DNA from: Blepharisma japonicum
Lineage: Eukaryota; Ciliophora; Heterotrichea; Heterotrichida; Blepharismidae
Length of the DNA stretch: 64,000 bases
Reading direction: 5' to 3'
Assembly (NCBI GenBank): GCA_949751835.1
Contig: CATKHK010000037.1
Location: 1-64,000 of the forward strand
Part shown: positions 51,669 through 63,007 of the stretch, piece after piece
How the letters are laid out: each line of letters starts with the position of its first letter
How positions within the stretch are numbered: position 1 is the first letter of the stretch
Position numbers and translations under genes: made by a program
Notes under the pieces: model-generated
The model's database searches: none
What the model was told of the DNA's origin: nothing
Seen by the model: the letters and a program-made list of their open reading frames with translations, nothing else

Positions 51669-54600
51669 ATGAAAGTTCGCCTACTTTATTTTGCTCTGAT
51701 TTCTTTGAGTTTACTATTTGTAAACTCACTTGATGCCTCAGATGTTGTTTTAGCTATCAATTCAGGGGATGTAGCATATACATCCTCTTTAGGTTTTTCA
51801 TACTCTAAAGATGAATATTATACTTCAGGAAGTAAAACTTCCCATAAAATAGTAGTAAATATTAAGGATACAGCAAATGAACCTATTTATCAAACTGAAA
51901 GATGAGACAATAAAACTTGAGGATATGATATTCCTATTAGCAATGATGGAAGCTACGTGCTTATTCTCCAATTTGCTGAAATTTTCATATCATCAACCAA
52001 TACCAGAGTTTTTACTGTGAAAATTGGAGATTATATTGTTGCTGATCATTTAGATCTAATCGCTGAAGTAGGACCAAATACAGCATATGATATATTTAAA
52101 CCTTTCGATCTTTCGAATGGAGAAGTTTCTATCAATGGAAATACCATATCAGGAGCTTACTCAGGTGGCATTTTATCAATTCGATTTTATTTAAATATTG
52201 ATAACCCAAAACTTTCAGGATTAATTTTGGTAAGAGGGGATTGTAGCGTAGCTGATAATTGCAATATGTGTTATCAAGCAAGATGCTCGCAGTGCAATGT
52301 TGCAGATTTGACTTGTAAAACTTGCATCACTAATGCGAGCCCTACAGATGGAGTATGTTATTGTAATGCAGGCACTTTCTGGATAGTATCATCAAGATCG
52401 TGCGTCTTTTGTGACAATTTATGCATAGCATGCAGCTCAGATAATTTTGTCTGTTCGGCTTGCTCAGGGACAAATGTTTTAGTTTCAAATGTTTGTTTAA
52501 GAGCGTGCCCATATGGATTCGATTCATCTTGTGGTTCAGTTTCAACACCAGTTATTGATCAAAACTTTGCAAATTATTTTTATGGGTCCTATGGGCTATT
52601 CCAAACAGGGACAAGCTCGAGCACTTTTTATTTTTTTAATACCCCTGAAACTGTAGATCCCATTCCAGCCAAAAATCGAGGACTATACTTTTCTGATGGT
52701 TCCTATCTTCAATCTACATCAGCTGTCTATATTTCTTTTAATTTTTCTATTGGGATGTGGGTTTGGATATTATCTGGTTCAGGAGATATCCTGTCAAAAG
52801 GAAATAAAATAACGATAGTTGCAAGTGGAACTATGACTATTATATTAGAGAGCAAGGCAGAAACTATGACTACAGTAGCAACAGCAGCACTCAATCCTTC
52901 AAATTCAGTTTGAGCTTATATTTCATTTATTATTTTATTTTCATCATCAACAGTTTCTACAACAATTATTCCTTTGCTCAACAGTTCTCAGCAAATCTCT
53001 ATCTCATCGAGTGGGTATATATTTAGAGACGCTATTGATAGTATTCTAATTCTTGGGAAAAGCTCATCCGGCAATTTTTTAGGATATTTATATCAATTTA
53101 CACTGTGGAATACAGCTTTTTCAAACTTTAATACCCAATACTCAGATCAAATATGTGGGACTGGAGCAATATCTAGCTGTCTTTGGACGTGTCCTTTAAA
53201 CCAATGAATGAATGGAGCAACATCTGCAAACTGTAAATCATGTACAAATGGATGTGTCAGGAGTGTATCCTGCAATGTTTGTGATGACCATCTTTGCAGT
53301 GTATGCACAGGATTCTTAGCAGGCCTTTGCACCCAATGTATTTCTAATGCATCTGGAACTCCTTGTGCTTGCAATGCTGGCTATTATTTAGATTCAGTTA
53401 TAGAACAATGTAAAAATTGTGATTACACATGCAAAACTTGTATATCGCCAGCAGCCAGTGACTGCATAACTTGTGCATCTGGGTATTATATGTACTTAGG
53501 ATTGTGCATTTCTGAGTGTCCAAATGGATTTATAGAAAGTGGATCAGCTTGTGTTGAAAATGATACTTTCATATTTTACCTCTCATTTGATACTTTAGAA
53601 GGGGTTGTTTATGACAAACAGAGCAAAATTCCAGCATTAACTGGAAATAGCACAGATTTTTATCCTGACTATGATGAATTTGATCCAGTGGCAGCTTTTT
53701 ATAGAGGATTTTATTTTAATGGAGTTAGCTCAGTAATGCATCTGCCTATTTATTCTGGATACAGTAGTCCAGTTCTGAGCTTTGGCTACTCTTTCACTTT
53801 TTCTATATGAATTAATATGGAAAATGGCTTTGGAACTATCGTCTCAAAGCAAGATTTGCTTTATAATCCAATCTTTTCTCTCCAATTATCAGCTGGGATT
53901 CCTCTTATTTCTTTAAACTTTAAAACCAATGGATTGAATCCCTTCTTTTATTTGCAAAGTCTTGAATCATATGCATGAGCCCATATTGCATTCGTAGTAG
54001 AATATACAAATTTGAAAGAGACCAAAATTATCTTTTACTTAAATGGAGTAATAGACCATCAGCAAGATTTTGGATCTGACTATTTTAAAGATATCAAAAC
54101 TGATATCACTTTTACAATAGGAGCAGAAAAAGACTCATCAGGCTATAAGAGTTATTTTAAAGGGTTCATTTATGAGATCAAGAGCTATAACTCAATAATG
54201 AGTATATCATCACTTGTATCTCCTGCAGAGAAATGCACAGAAAATTGCAAAGCATGTCTTACAAATGGAATTTGCATTCCAAATTGTCTGATTAGTCAAT
54301 ATTGGAATGGTCCACAATATAATAAATGCTACAATTGTAGCAGTGGATGCCTAAGCTGTAGGGATTCCAGTAATTTTTGCAATCTTTGCAATAACCCAAA
54401 ATGTGCATCCTGTTATGATTTTACCTCAGAATCTTGCCTTAAATGTACGTCTGGTACTTTCAATGCACCAAATTGCCAATGTGACTATGGTCTTGCTTGA
54501 AACTCTACTTTAGGAATCTGTGAAGCTTGCGATCAATGGCAATTCGAAGCGAACGATTCCTGTTATGACTGTCCTCCTCTTTGTACTCAATGTGATAACG

Positions 54601-56267
54601 AAGGTCAGTGCACATGATGTATTAACAATGCTACACTGAGTTCTGGAAGTTGTATTTGCTCTCCTGGATATACAGGAACAACAATATGCACACATATCCC
54701 CTTTGATGTTTTTCTTAGCATTAACAAAAATGACACCTTAGTTTTAATTTTTAGTGACTCCTTAAAGCAGGATTTAAGAAATGAACAAATTTTGATACAA
54801 ATTCACAATAATACAATTCCATCATGATCAATTTCCAAACTCTCAAGCTCAGAATATTTAATATCATGCAGTTTTGATGGAGAAATTTCAGAAGGCACGG
54901 TCATTGCAGTGCATTTTATAAATTTGACAAGTATTGTATCTATTTCTGGAGGCGTAATTCATGAACAGTTTTTATTAGGCTCTTTATACAGCTCTTCAAT
55001 GAGCACTGTAGAGCAAGAAGCCGTTCAAATTAAAAATTTATTTTCTTCAGGAATTTTGGTTATCATAAGTGTTGCTTTGTCAATGTTTAATAAAAATCCT
55101 TCATTACTGTGAACTACTCTGAATAGTGTTCAATTACTCTCTTATATACCTTATGCAAACTACCCTTTGACAGATAATGTTTCTAAGTTTTTTAAGTCGT
55201 TAGGCGACTTCAAAATTATTCCGAACTTGTTTTTATTTTTTATTGATGAAAGTCAAAGCAATTCTCCTTATTATCAGGCAAAAACATACGGGTATGATAG
55301 CTATTTGATAATCGAGAATATTGGAGATTATTTAGGCGTTTTGTGCGGTCTTATAGCTATAATCCCTCTGGTTTATTACTTTTCTGAGTGCTCTCAAAGA
55401 TGCATTACAAAGAGGTTTAAAAAAATGCTTAGGGATTATAAATTTGGGGTCTTTTTAAGATTTTGGATTGTATGCTATCTTAAAATTAGCTTTGCCTCTA
55501 TAATTGGAGTTTTGAGCACAAAAGGAAATAAAATCTTAAAAAACTCTTTCGGCTTTGCAAACTATTTTTTTTGCTGATTTTTAATCGTAATGATAATTTA
55601 GGTTCTTATAGCTATTACTCCATTTCTTCATGCATATTTTTGCTTGAAAAATTACAAGAAAATTATAAATAAAAGCGATAAAAAATGATTGGCTACTTGA
55701 AAATCCTTATATTACGAGTTTAAGAACAGCTCAGGATTTATGAGCACACAATTTTATACTTTTTATTTTGGAAGGAGATTAATTTTTGTTTCTGTTCAAA
55801 TATTTTTAAATGACTTTCCTTATGCTCAGCTCACAATAAATGCAGTTTCATCTTTATGTGTAATCTTTATATAGATCGCTATATTTTTAATTTTTTATCG
55901 GCCTTTTGATGATTTTGTTAATCAATTAATTAACTTAATTACTGAGCTTGGGACCTTTGCTATATTTATATTCCTTAGTCCATATTTTTTTGATCAAGAA
56001 TCATTTAGCGTTAAAATCATGGACAATTTAATTATTTATTTTACTACTTTTCTCATATTAGCTCAAATAGCTGGGCTCCTAATAAATTCTCTAAAAGAAA
56101 TTTATTATGTTATTAAAAGAAGAAAGAAAAAAGACGTTCACCTGAGTTCGATGGAGTCTCCTAAGAATAATAATTTTATTATAAGCACTCAAACAGAGCC
56201 TTTGGAAGCTCCACGGTCACCAACTTTCAGAAGTAATGGGAAAACTTATATCAATTTAGGAACCTAA
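51669..56267 (+). CDS. Receptor-like protein: malectin-like, Cys-rich, LamG-like, polytopic membrane C-terminus
   Basis: One frame of 1,533 codons, about 1,522 aa after removing two 15-nt introns; about a dozen TGA read as Trp; TAA stop. Signal peptide MKVRLLYFALISLSLLFVNS. Residues about 23-180 resemble malectin (VVLAINSGDVAY, YVLILQFAEIF, RVFTVKIG, ILSIRFY). Cys-rich furin/GF-receptor-like repeats follow (about 190-300), a LamG-like module (about 300-510), more Cys-rich repeats (514-640), a second LamG-like module (640-850; FYLNGVIDHQQDFG), and Cys-rich repeats to about 1020. After a beta-type spacer come several hydrophobic segments (about 1120-1480), with GRRLIFVSVQIFL and FYRPFDD resembling the membrane part of TRP-like/ciliate polytopic proteins. 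A basic cytoplasmic tail (KRRKKKD) ends it. Likely plasma-membrane sugar-binding receptor or channel-like protein; function inferred. Confidence 0.85.
55587..55601 (+). other. 15-nt intron 1 of the receptor-like gene
   Basis: gtaatgataatttag between FCWFLI and VLIAITPFL. Contains the only in-frame TAG of this region. The decayed sibling has gtaaagataatttag at the same place (50455-50469). Length 15 keeps the frame. Confidence 0.85.
55860..55874 (+). other. 15-nt intron 2 of the receptor-like gene
   Basis: gtaatctttatatag between SSLC and IAIFLIFYRPF; again the in-frame TAG is its last codon. Removal leaves a continuous hydrophobic segment. Confidence 0.85.
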
Positions 56268-56639
56268 TAAAATTTATTTCAATATTTTTATAGTTAAAAG
56301 TATATTTTATAGATTTAATTTGAAAACTCTTTTTATACATTTTAATATAAAAACACCATTTAAACTAGATCAAAATTTGTGTTAATTTAGTATTCGCACA
56401 AGATGATGATAAAATGTGTGACTGACCACTATAAGAATTCTAGGCTTTTTAAATTTAGTGGTACAAATTTTCAAAGACTTGTGAATAATTATTATTTATT
56501 TCATAATTAGAAATTAACAAAATATTAATATTAATAATGCTACTTAGGTGAACCAAAAGGCCATTCTCAAAGCTAATTCTCCCCATCAGCAATGTTAAAT
56601 TGCTGCATATGGTGAGGATTAGGCAGTATATATATTTTA
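56268..56639. other. 3' flank of receptor-like gene with a strong hairpin
   Basis: AT-rich, except for a structured element at 56578-56616: CAGCAAT/ATTGCTG 7-bp stem with a 5-nt loop (gttaa), extended by an 8-bp stem with one mismatch (ctccccat/atggtgag) and a 3-nt bulge. It lies just before the start of the duplicated segment. May be a terminator-like or RNA structure; no RNA family recognised. Confidence 0.5.
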
Positions 56640-57550
56640 TACTCTAATTGCATTTTTTCTTTGTATTAAATTAAAGAATTTTGTTTTTGACCTCTTAATT
56701 CAATTACTCTAAATATCTTACAATTTTTCAGTTCATACTTTAATATATTGTTTATAAACTTAAAAATAATATGGTTAAAAGCACAGAATTAAATATAAGA
56801 ATTACTAAAGAAATCATAAATTTAAATTAATTATCAAAATTTGCAAAGTTGAAAAATTTTCTAACGTTTATTAATTTTTTAATTCTAATAATGATCTAAT
56901 TGAAATTGGTAGCATGCTTAACCAACTCTTAAGTATTCCTATATGCAGTACCTAGCAGGATTTTATAATGAGATGGTTATTGAGCGAAAAATTATAGCAT
57001 AATTTACAATTCATATTCCTCTATATGGAGCTATAAAATATTTATCATTGGGTTTCATATTCTCAACTATATATAAATAAGAAAGGATTAACTTTGTTTA
57101 AAATATTTATAGCTCAGACAATTGCATTTATTTAAAAAATAGAAGATTAGTCGCTCTTCTACTGATTACCCTTTTTATCTGTTTTGAACTTTCGATTATA
57201 TTTTTTTGTTGAAAATTTCAAGCTGAAGTAATATTAATGGTTTATCTACCTCTCCTACAGTACAGTCTTCAATATTGCAGGTTTCAATATTTTTGGATGC
57301 CAACTTGCTTTTGGCAATTTTAATAATTTATCTTTTCTCCAAAAGGGATATTAAAGATTGAAATATATCAGAAATTGAGGATTTTCTCATTTTGCAACAC
57401 CTAAGTCTTATAATCAATCGGATTTTATATAAGTTAAATTCTTGTTGAGCTTTTGTTAGGTTCAGAGTTATAAAGCATTCATAATATTGAAAAATTATAT
57501 TTATTTGTATCGACTAAACAATATTTAGTTATTTAGATGATATTAGTAAT

Positions 57551-57976
57551 TTAAGCAGATTTCAAGCCATGACACTTGATTTTATCTTTTTCATACTGTT
57601 TTGCCTTTAGCTCATACTTCTTTTCGCTTCTTTCTTTTATTTTTTTAATTTCAACTATTTTCTGTTGCTTGTATTCCATAGCATTATTTTCCTGAATAAT
57701 AATTACATTAAGTGTCCAGATTCCACTTTGGCCTTCGATGAAAATGTGTTTTTTGGTAAGAAGCTTTGATAGAGCTAGCTTTTCGATATTTTTATTCCTA
57801 TATTTTTTTGAATGTTTTGTCCGCAAGCTACTATTGTTAACCACATGCTCTAATAACTCGTGCAAAGTTGCTTTACCATGCCTTCTAAGGTGACCAATTA
57901 AACTTCCTTCAATGGTCCTATAAAATTGATAGGCAAGCATACAGATAGAAGGCTCTTGAATTATGCCAATTTCCAT
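57551..57976 (-). CDS. Small basic protein, possible winged helix (copy 3)
   Basis: 136 aa after splicing (intron 57692-57706). Differs from copy 2 by only a few residues (CMLAYQFY for CMFAYQFY, HELLEHV for HELIEHV, YRNKNIEKL for YRNRNIEKL, KSA for KSD at the end). The substitutions are conservative and the frame is intact, so both copies appear to be under purifying selection since the duplication. Conserved IWTLN with TGG. Same Lys/Glu-rich C-terminal helix and final CHGL motif. It lies immediately downstream of the receptor-like gene, in opposite orientation. Function unknown; DNA-binding inferred only from the pattern. Confidence 0.8.
   Translation of the reverse strand: MEIGIIQEPSICMLAYQFYRTIEGSLIGHLRRHGKATLHELLEHVVNNSSLRTKHSKKYRNKNIEKLALSKLLTKKHIFIEGQSGIWTLNVIIIQENNAMEYKQQKIVEIKKIKERSEKKYELKAKQYEKDKIKCHGLKSA
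57692..57706 (-). other. 15-nt intron in small basic gene copy 3
   Basis: Coding strand gtaattattattcag at the family-conserved position after TLN. Confidence 0.7.
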
Positions 57977-59550
57977 TTTTTAATTATAAGGAAATAACGA
58001 AAAATATTCTCCATGGGAATTGGCAAGTAAAAGCAAGAAATATCTCTTTTCGAATATAAAAATTATTTCAAGTGCAATTTTTAAAATTCAAAAAGCAAGC
58101 AGTTTTTAAAAGCTAACAGATTTCTCCCCTGCCACTTTTTAGTTCCCACCAGCAAATCCTTTTATTCAGGCCATTAGGTTTAGGCTCTTCGAATAGCTTG
58201 AATAATGCATACACCGAAGTTTCACAGACCACGAAAAGGGAAGTAACTTAATCATAATGTCTCAGCAAATGATTTCTAAGGTGGGTTTCTTAGACAAGTA
58301 GATGGGATAAAGATCTTAGTCCGAGATTCAATAAGCGACAAAGAAATTTTAATAAACACAATGCAAGCCTTTCTCTTTTGGGAATAGACTTATATACATA
58401 TAGAAATCCAACAGGTTCAGAAGAAAGCCACTTGATGTCTTAATGACCAAGTTTAAACCTATCTTAACCGAAATTAATATAAAAATTATTTAATAATTAC
58501 TGTATAGGCTATTTCATTTGTATGATTTTAATGTGCTAAATAAGCTCTATTCATCTTCCTCTAATTTTTTATGTCTTTTCTCGCTTTATTATAAAATAAT
58601 TTTTCCTCTTTCCTTTTTTGCTTTTCCTTGCTTAAGTATCGTCTCTTATTTTTCTATACAGTTACTCTTCAAACCTTAATTTACCTTTAAAAATCGCCAT
58701 CATGAAGTGAATTTTTCATTCATAATTAAATATGTTAACTTCACTCTATCTATTGCTCTGCATTTATAATAATTTTGAGCTTTTTATGAAAAGTTAGGAG
58801 GATTTTCAAATAACGAACGCCTCGTTTTATTTACGTCAGTTGAGAGCAGATTAGTTTTTCCACTTTTCATGAATTTTATTAAAAGGCTTTTTTTCGACAT
58901 TGGGCTTCTTTTATTTACCCTTGAAGTAATTAATATTCCTTAGTTTTAAGGCTTATCAATATTCTAATAATTGTAAATTATAAAATGAATTTAGTAAGCA
59001 TTCTTAAAAATGAAACACAGAATATACGAATTCCAAATTCAATTTTTAATATTGAAGACATAATTAAAATTCAATTTCCTGAAGCATTAAATGGCATAAT
59101 TTGAGCCTAAGATTTTCAAAATCAACCAAATTTATCCACTTTCGTCTTTTTGAATTTCCCTTTTTCTCATTTTTGTGGATTTTACTATTGATATTTTTGC
59201 ACTCTATTTTAAAATAAAGACTTACAACATAGTCAAGATATTTTATTATACTCTGCTAAGAGAAAAGCCTTAACAGTCTCAAATCTAAATAAATATAGGC
59301 AAAAAATCTTAAAGATGCCTATAAATGTTTAAATATTATACTATTTAAAAAGAATTAGCAGTTTATAACAGAAAAATAAGGTAAATTATAGGATTTTGTA
59401 CTTAAATCTCAAACTTTTCTTATCTTTGATATAAATATTTATTAATTAAGCGTCTAAGAAATTATTTTTAAAATGATATTCCATTATTGCTACTTCAGGG
59501 CATTGATAAATAAATTAAAATATCTAAAAGGACAAAAAGAACTTATAAAA

Positions 59551-60641
59551 GTTATATCGATTAGGGAACACCTGTGTTGGAAAAACTGCAAAATGGAGTT
59601 TCCAATCCTTTATCTATCGCCCCTATTAGTATGATGATAGAAGTATATAGCTCCTTGTCTGCTATATCTGTTAATGTTGACCCTCTACCAACCTTCTATC
59701 AATACTATACCAGTCTTCCAATTAGGGTATCTCTGCCAAATGCTCCTGCTTCCTAATTAATTACAACTCCAGCATTTTCAGTCGCGATTTACAATCACCC
59801 CTGCTTATCTTTTTTTGGTCCTGATGTTAATTCTCTTTACCTTCAAGTCGTCATTGGCTCTTCCTTTGCATCCTCAACAACCACACAGCCAACCCTTAAT
59901 TTTACATTGACAGGGACAGATGCAGCACCAAGCAAGATGACAGTGACTGTCGCCACGAATGTATCCTGCTACTGTGACAACTACCCCAATATTATTAGAC
60001 ACCAAATTAAGTGCTTCTGAGTTCAAAATTTCAGTCACAGCTACACTGCCCAGGCTCAGGCAACTTCTGACTATACTAATCTATTATCGTTAACAACTAC
60101 TACTCTAGGAACATCAACAGCTATTTCGTATGGAACAACTCCATCATGGATAGCTTCTTCAGCAAAACTTCAGTCGCTTTAGGTAACAATAAAAAATATT
60201 TATATTTAAAGCTATAAATAACTAAAAATTTAATAAAAAAATTTTATTAAAATTATATTCATGCTTACTCATGGCTGATACATATGCGAATTTCTCTGCA
60301 TCTTCTTCACAAGCTGGAACAATTTATGCCACTTGCTCAAGTAATAACTTCGCAGGCCACATTACTTATGCATGGCAAGTTTCTCAAGAAATAGATGCAA
60401 CTACTGAAAAAGTTCCTTCAGCAAATGTCGCTAGCGCTGCTTTTGTAACTGAAGCATTACGCCCTTATTCTGTGTCTGATAGAGAATTACATATCCTGTT
60501 TCGCCTTCTTGCATTGATTATACCTCTGCTACTCCTTTGCCAAGTATATCTTTTACCACTACTGGATCTTCAAATAATGATGGTGCAATTATGATGGGTG
60601 CAAGTGCAGCTTTGGCTTTAATCTTAATACTTCTTAACTAA
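59551..60641 (+). pseudogene. Deleted copy of the giant surface protein gene (copy 4)
   Basis: Starts at the segment equivalent to YIDWG-PVE of copy 3 (about 46045), so some 5 kb of 5' coding sequence is missing. The middle is deleted again: it jumps from the SVT-TLP region (46557 in copy 3) to the QAQATSDFS region (about 47204). An AT-rich insertion of about 90 bases (about 60180-60272) splits SVA-DTYANF. Several frame changes and stops; the GPI-type tail (MMGASAALALILILLN) is still recognisable at 60590-60641. Nucleotide identity is highest to copy 3, consistent with origin by the 21.5-kb duplication. Not expected to be functional. Confidence 0.85.
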
Positions 60642-61759
60642 AGCGCTATCCTTCTTAAATGTTGTTTTAAGTTTTAAATTTAATTTAATATTAGTTTATA
60701 TGCATAAATGAAACTGTATCTAATAGTTTTTCTGATATGCCTGAATAGAGTCAATTCATAATTATTTTAAAGAAATTAAAAAGCTAATTAAAATGATTAT
60801 TAATGTTTATTTGTCTTATGTAAAGAATATTATGTGTGCTAAAAATATTATTAAATAATAAAGTCAAAATATAGAGCTTCAAAAAATATATTTGCTATTA
60901 AATACAAATAATTAAAGTTATTAGATTTTTAATTATCTTAAAAGCAAAAAACTTTAAATTTCCTAAAAATGATCATACATATATATTTTGAACATAAATA
61001 CCAAAGGATAAGTGTTTCAATGAAATTTCAAAAATGAACTCTTTAAATCAAAAAAATGTATAAATGGGTTTTAAGCATAATTGAAAACAAGTTTAAGTAC
61101 ATTCCGAACAAAAAATTCAAACTGATAATAATTTTTACTATTGATAAAGTATTGATATATTGACTTGGTAGGCAAACTAAGCTTCAAGAATAAATATAAG
61201 GAGTTAAGAAACAGGAAAATTATCGATATAGCAAACTGATAATAATAAAAAATAGTCAAGAGAATAAAAGCCTGAAACAAGCTATGAAATGCTCAAGAGA
61301 GCTACATTGTATGCCCAAAGCATTTTCTAGAAAATGTGTGTCAATTTCTATTTATAGTTATCAATTAGGTAAGTCCTGGGATAAATTAGATTTTAAATAA
61401 ATTAGAATTTTACTTTAAATTCATTTATTCTAACCATGCTGAAAGATGATCAAAATTATAGATAAAAAAAGTTAAAAATTGTAGTATCAGAATTAAAGCT
61501 AGATAATAAAAATTCAAAAACTTTTCTATTAGCTAAATTAAAATATGATCCTTGGCAAAATAATTATTCGTTTTGGAAAGAAAAAATAAGAATGATTATA
61601 AAAAACAATTTTGGTAGTTTAAAAATATTTATAATTTTACAGATAAATAACATATGTTATAAAACTTTATTTTGGCTTTGAGAATTATTGATTATTTCTT
61701 ATTTTTACTAGTTAAATATCATGGAGAGAATAACTCTCTGTTTTGCTATTATAATTAAA

Positions 61760-62221
61760 ATGGAAATTTGCATAAAAAAGAATTCTCGAGAGCCTTTACT
61801 TTGCAGTTTCGCCTATCAGTTTTATTGCACTGTTGAAGGAAGCTTAATTGGGTATCTTAGAAGACGTGGGAAAGCCACTTTAAATGAATTAATAGAGTAT
61901 GTGACTAATAATAAGAACCTTCGTACAAAATACTCAAAAAATTACAAAAATAAAAATATAGAAAAGCTGGTTCAATCAAAGCTATTAGCTGAAAAGCGAA
62001 TTTTCATAGAAAGCGAAGCCGGAGTTTGGACACTTGATGTAATTATTATTTAGGAAAGCAAGGCTATGGAGTATAAACTACAAAAGGTTGATGAAATTAA
62101 AAAAATAAAAGAAAAGAAGTATGAATCAAAACTATATAAAAAAAAGATGTTAAAGTCAACTGAAGCAATGAAGGAGCTGATAGCAATTAGTTATTTATTT
62201 ATTAACAGTTTAGAGTCTTAA
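61760..62221 (+). CDS. Small basic protein, possible winged helix (copy 4)
   Basis: 148 aa after removing the 15-nt intron (62039-62053), whose last codon TAG would otherwise stop translation; the conserved Lys/Glu-rich tail (AMEYKLQKVDEIKKIKEKKY) continues in frame to TAA at 62219-62221. Start chosen at 61760 (MEICIKKNSREPLLC) by alignment with the other copies; an in-frame ATG at 61721 is possible but not conserved. Core: YCTVEGSLIGYLRRRGKATL, LRTKYSKNYKNKNIEKLVQS, FIESEAGVWTLD. Its tail differs from copies 2 and 3 (…KELIAISYLFINSLES), closer to copy 1 in the core. Winged-helix/HARE-HTH-like nature is a tentative pattern call. Confidence 0.75.
62039..62053 (+). other. 15-nt intron in small basic gene copy 4
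   Basis: gtaattattatttag after VWTLD. Differs from the other three copies by a single C-to-T (CAG to TAG 3' end), which turns the intron into one that must be spliced for full-length protein. Confidence 0.8.
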
Positions 62222-63007
62222 ATCTATATAGTTAATATATTTTTATTTATTGACTTGAATAAACAAGCTAGGGAATAAATTTGAAATATATAATTTTTTA
62301 TTAAGAAATTTATAGAGGAGCTTTATAAGTAATGCTAATATTTAAGGAGTCAATTCAAACTAATTTCACTTTAATTTCATCCACCCAAAGAAAAAATGTG
62401 TCAAGAAATTAACTATTAAAAAGTGCAATCGAATAAGTCAAACTGTCAATTTTAGTGCTTTGCGAAAGAGAAAATACTTAAAATTCTAATTAATTCAAGT
62501 CTTAAATATATGCTATTAGTTAAAGCAATATAATTAAAATCCCAAAATAAATTAAAATGACTTTGAAAATTAAAGTTTATTCTGCAACAAAAAGAGATGA
62601 AATGATTATTATATTTTTCTTTTTACCTTTAATAAATGCCTTCTATTTAAAATTATATGAAAAGTCCAAACTAAAGTACCTGAAAGCCCTTATCTCTTCC
62701 ATAATGATTTGTAACTTGCTTTCAAGTCAGAACACAACCTTGGTCTGTGTACTCCTTACGGATAAAAGCTCCACTCGGCTCCTAGTACACAAAAGGTTTA
62801 TTTAGTGTTAAATTCTCTAAGTAATTAAATTTAGTTAAATATAGCTAAGCTACAAAAGAAATGAATAAATTGGACTCTTGATATAAATATTAGGATTTTA
62901 ATCGAGCATTAATTTCGAGAATGATATTGAGATTAAATTCCAATCTAATAATTTATTAGCTTGCATCATATTAACTTCCATATATAACCTAAATTTATAA
63001 AATTAAA
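62222..63007. other. Spacer with an imperfect hairpin, then promoter region of next receptor-like gene
   Basis: 62736-62798 forms an imperfect inverted repeat: aacctt...aaggtt (6 bp) and tgtgtact...agtacaca (8 bp) around a 30-base GC-richer loop. This sequence is replaced by unrelated AT-rich DNA in the left copy. From about 62815 the sequence matches the 5' flank of the 51669 gene. The frame at 62557-62805 is not conserved in the left copy and is not annotated. Confidence 0.5.

Larger units (their letters stand above)
56640..59374. repeat. Segmental duplication, right copy
   Basis: Counterpart of 35200-37842, offset about 21.5 kb. Differs by two extra blocks (56721-56785 and about 56906-56954) and small indels. 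It carries the small basic gene copy 3 and a more decayed version of the 36622-36960 frame (its ATG is lost). After 59374 the alignment stops and the deleted surface gene follows within 180 bases. Confidence 0.85.
60642..62735. repeat. Duplicated 3' flank of surface gene, right copy
   Basis: Counterpart of 47720-49580. Contains the full-length small basic gene copy 4 (61760-62221), where the left copy has the deletion. About 1.1 kb of the segment before that gene has no other gene. The frame at 61071-61280 on the minus strand is Phe/Leu/Tyr-rich noise. Confidence 0.75.

Noticed and set aside
55587-62053. UAG reassigned to Gln (the older Blepharisma code)
   Set aside because: Every in-frame TAG inside an intact gene is the last codon of a 15-nt GT...AG segment; long frames elsewhere contain none. 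Splicing explains them better, though cDNA would be decisive.
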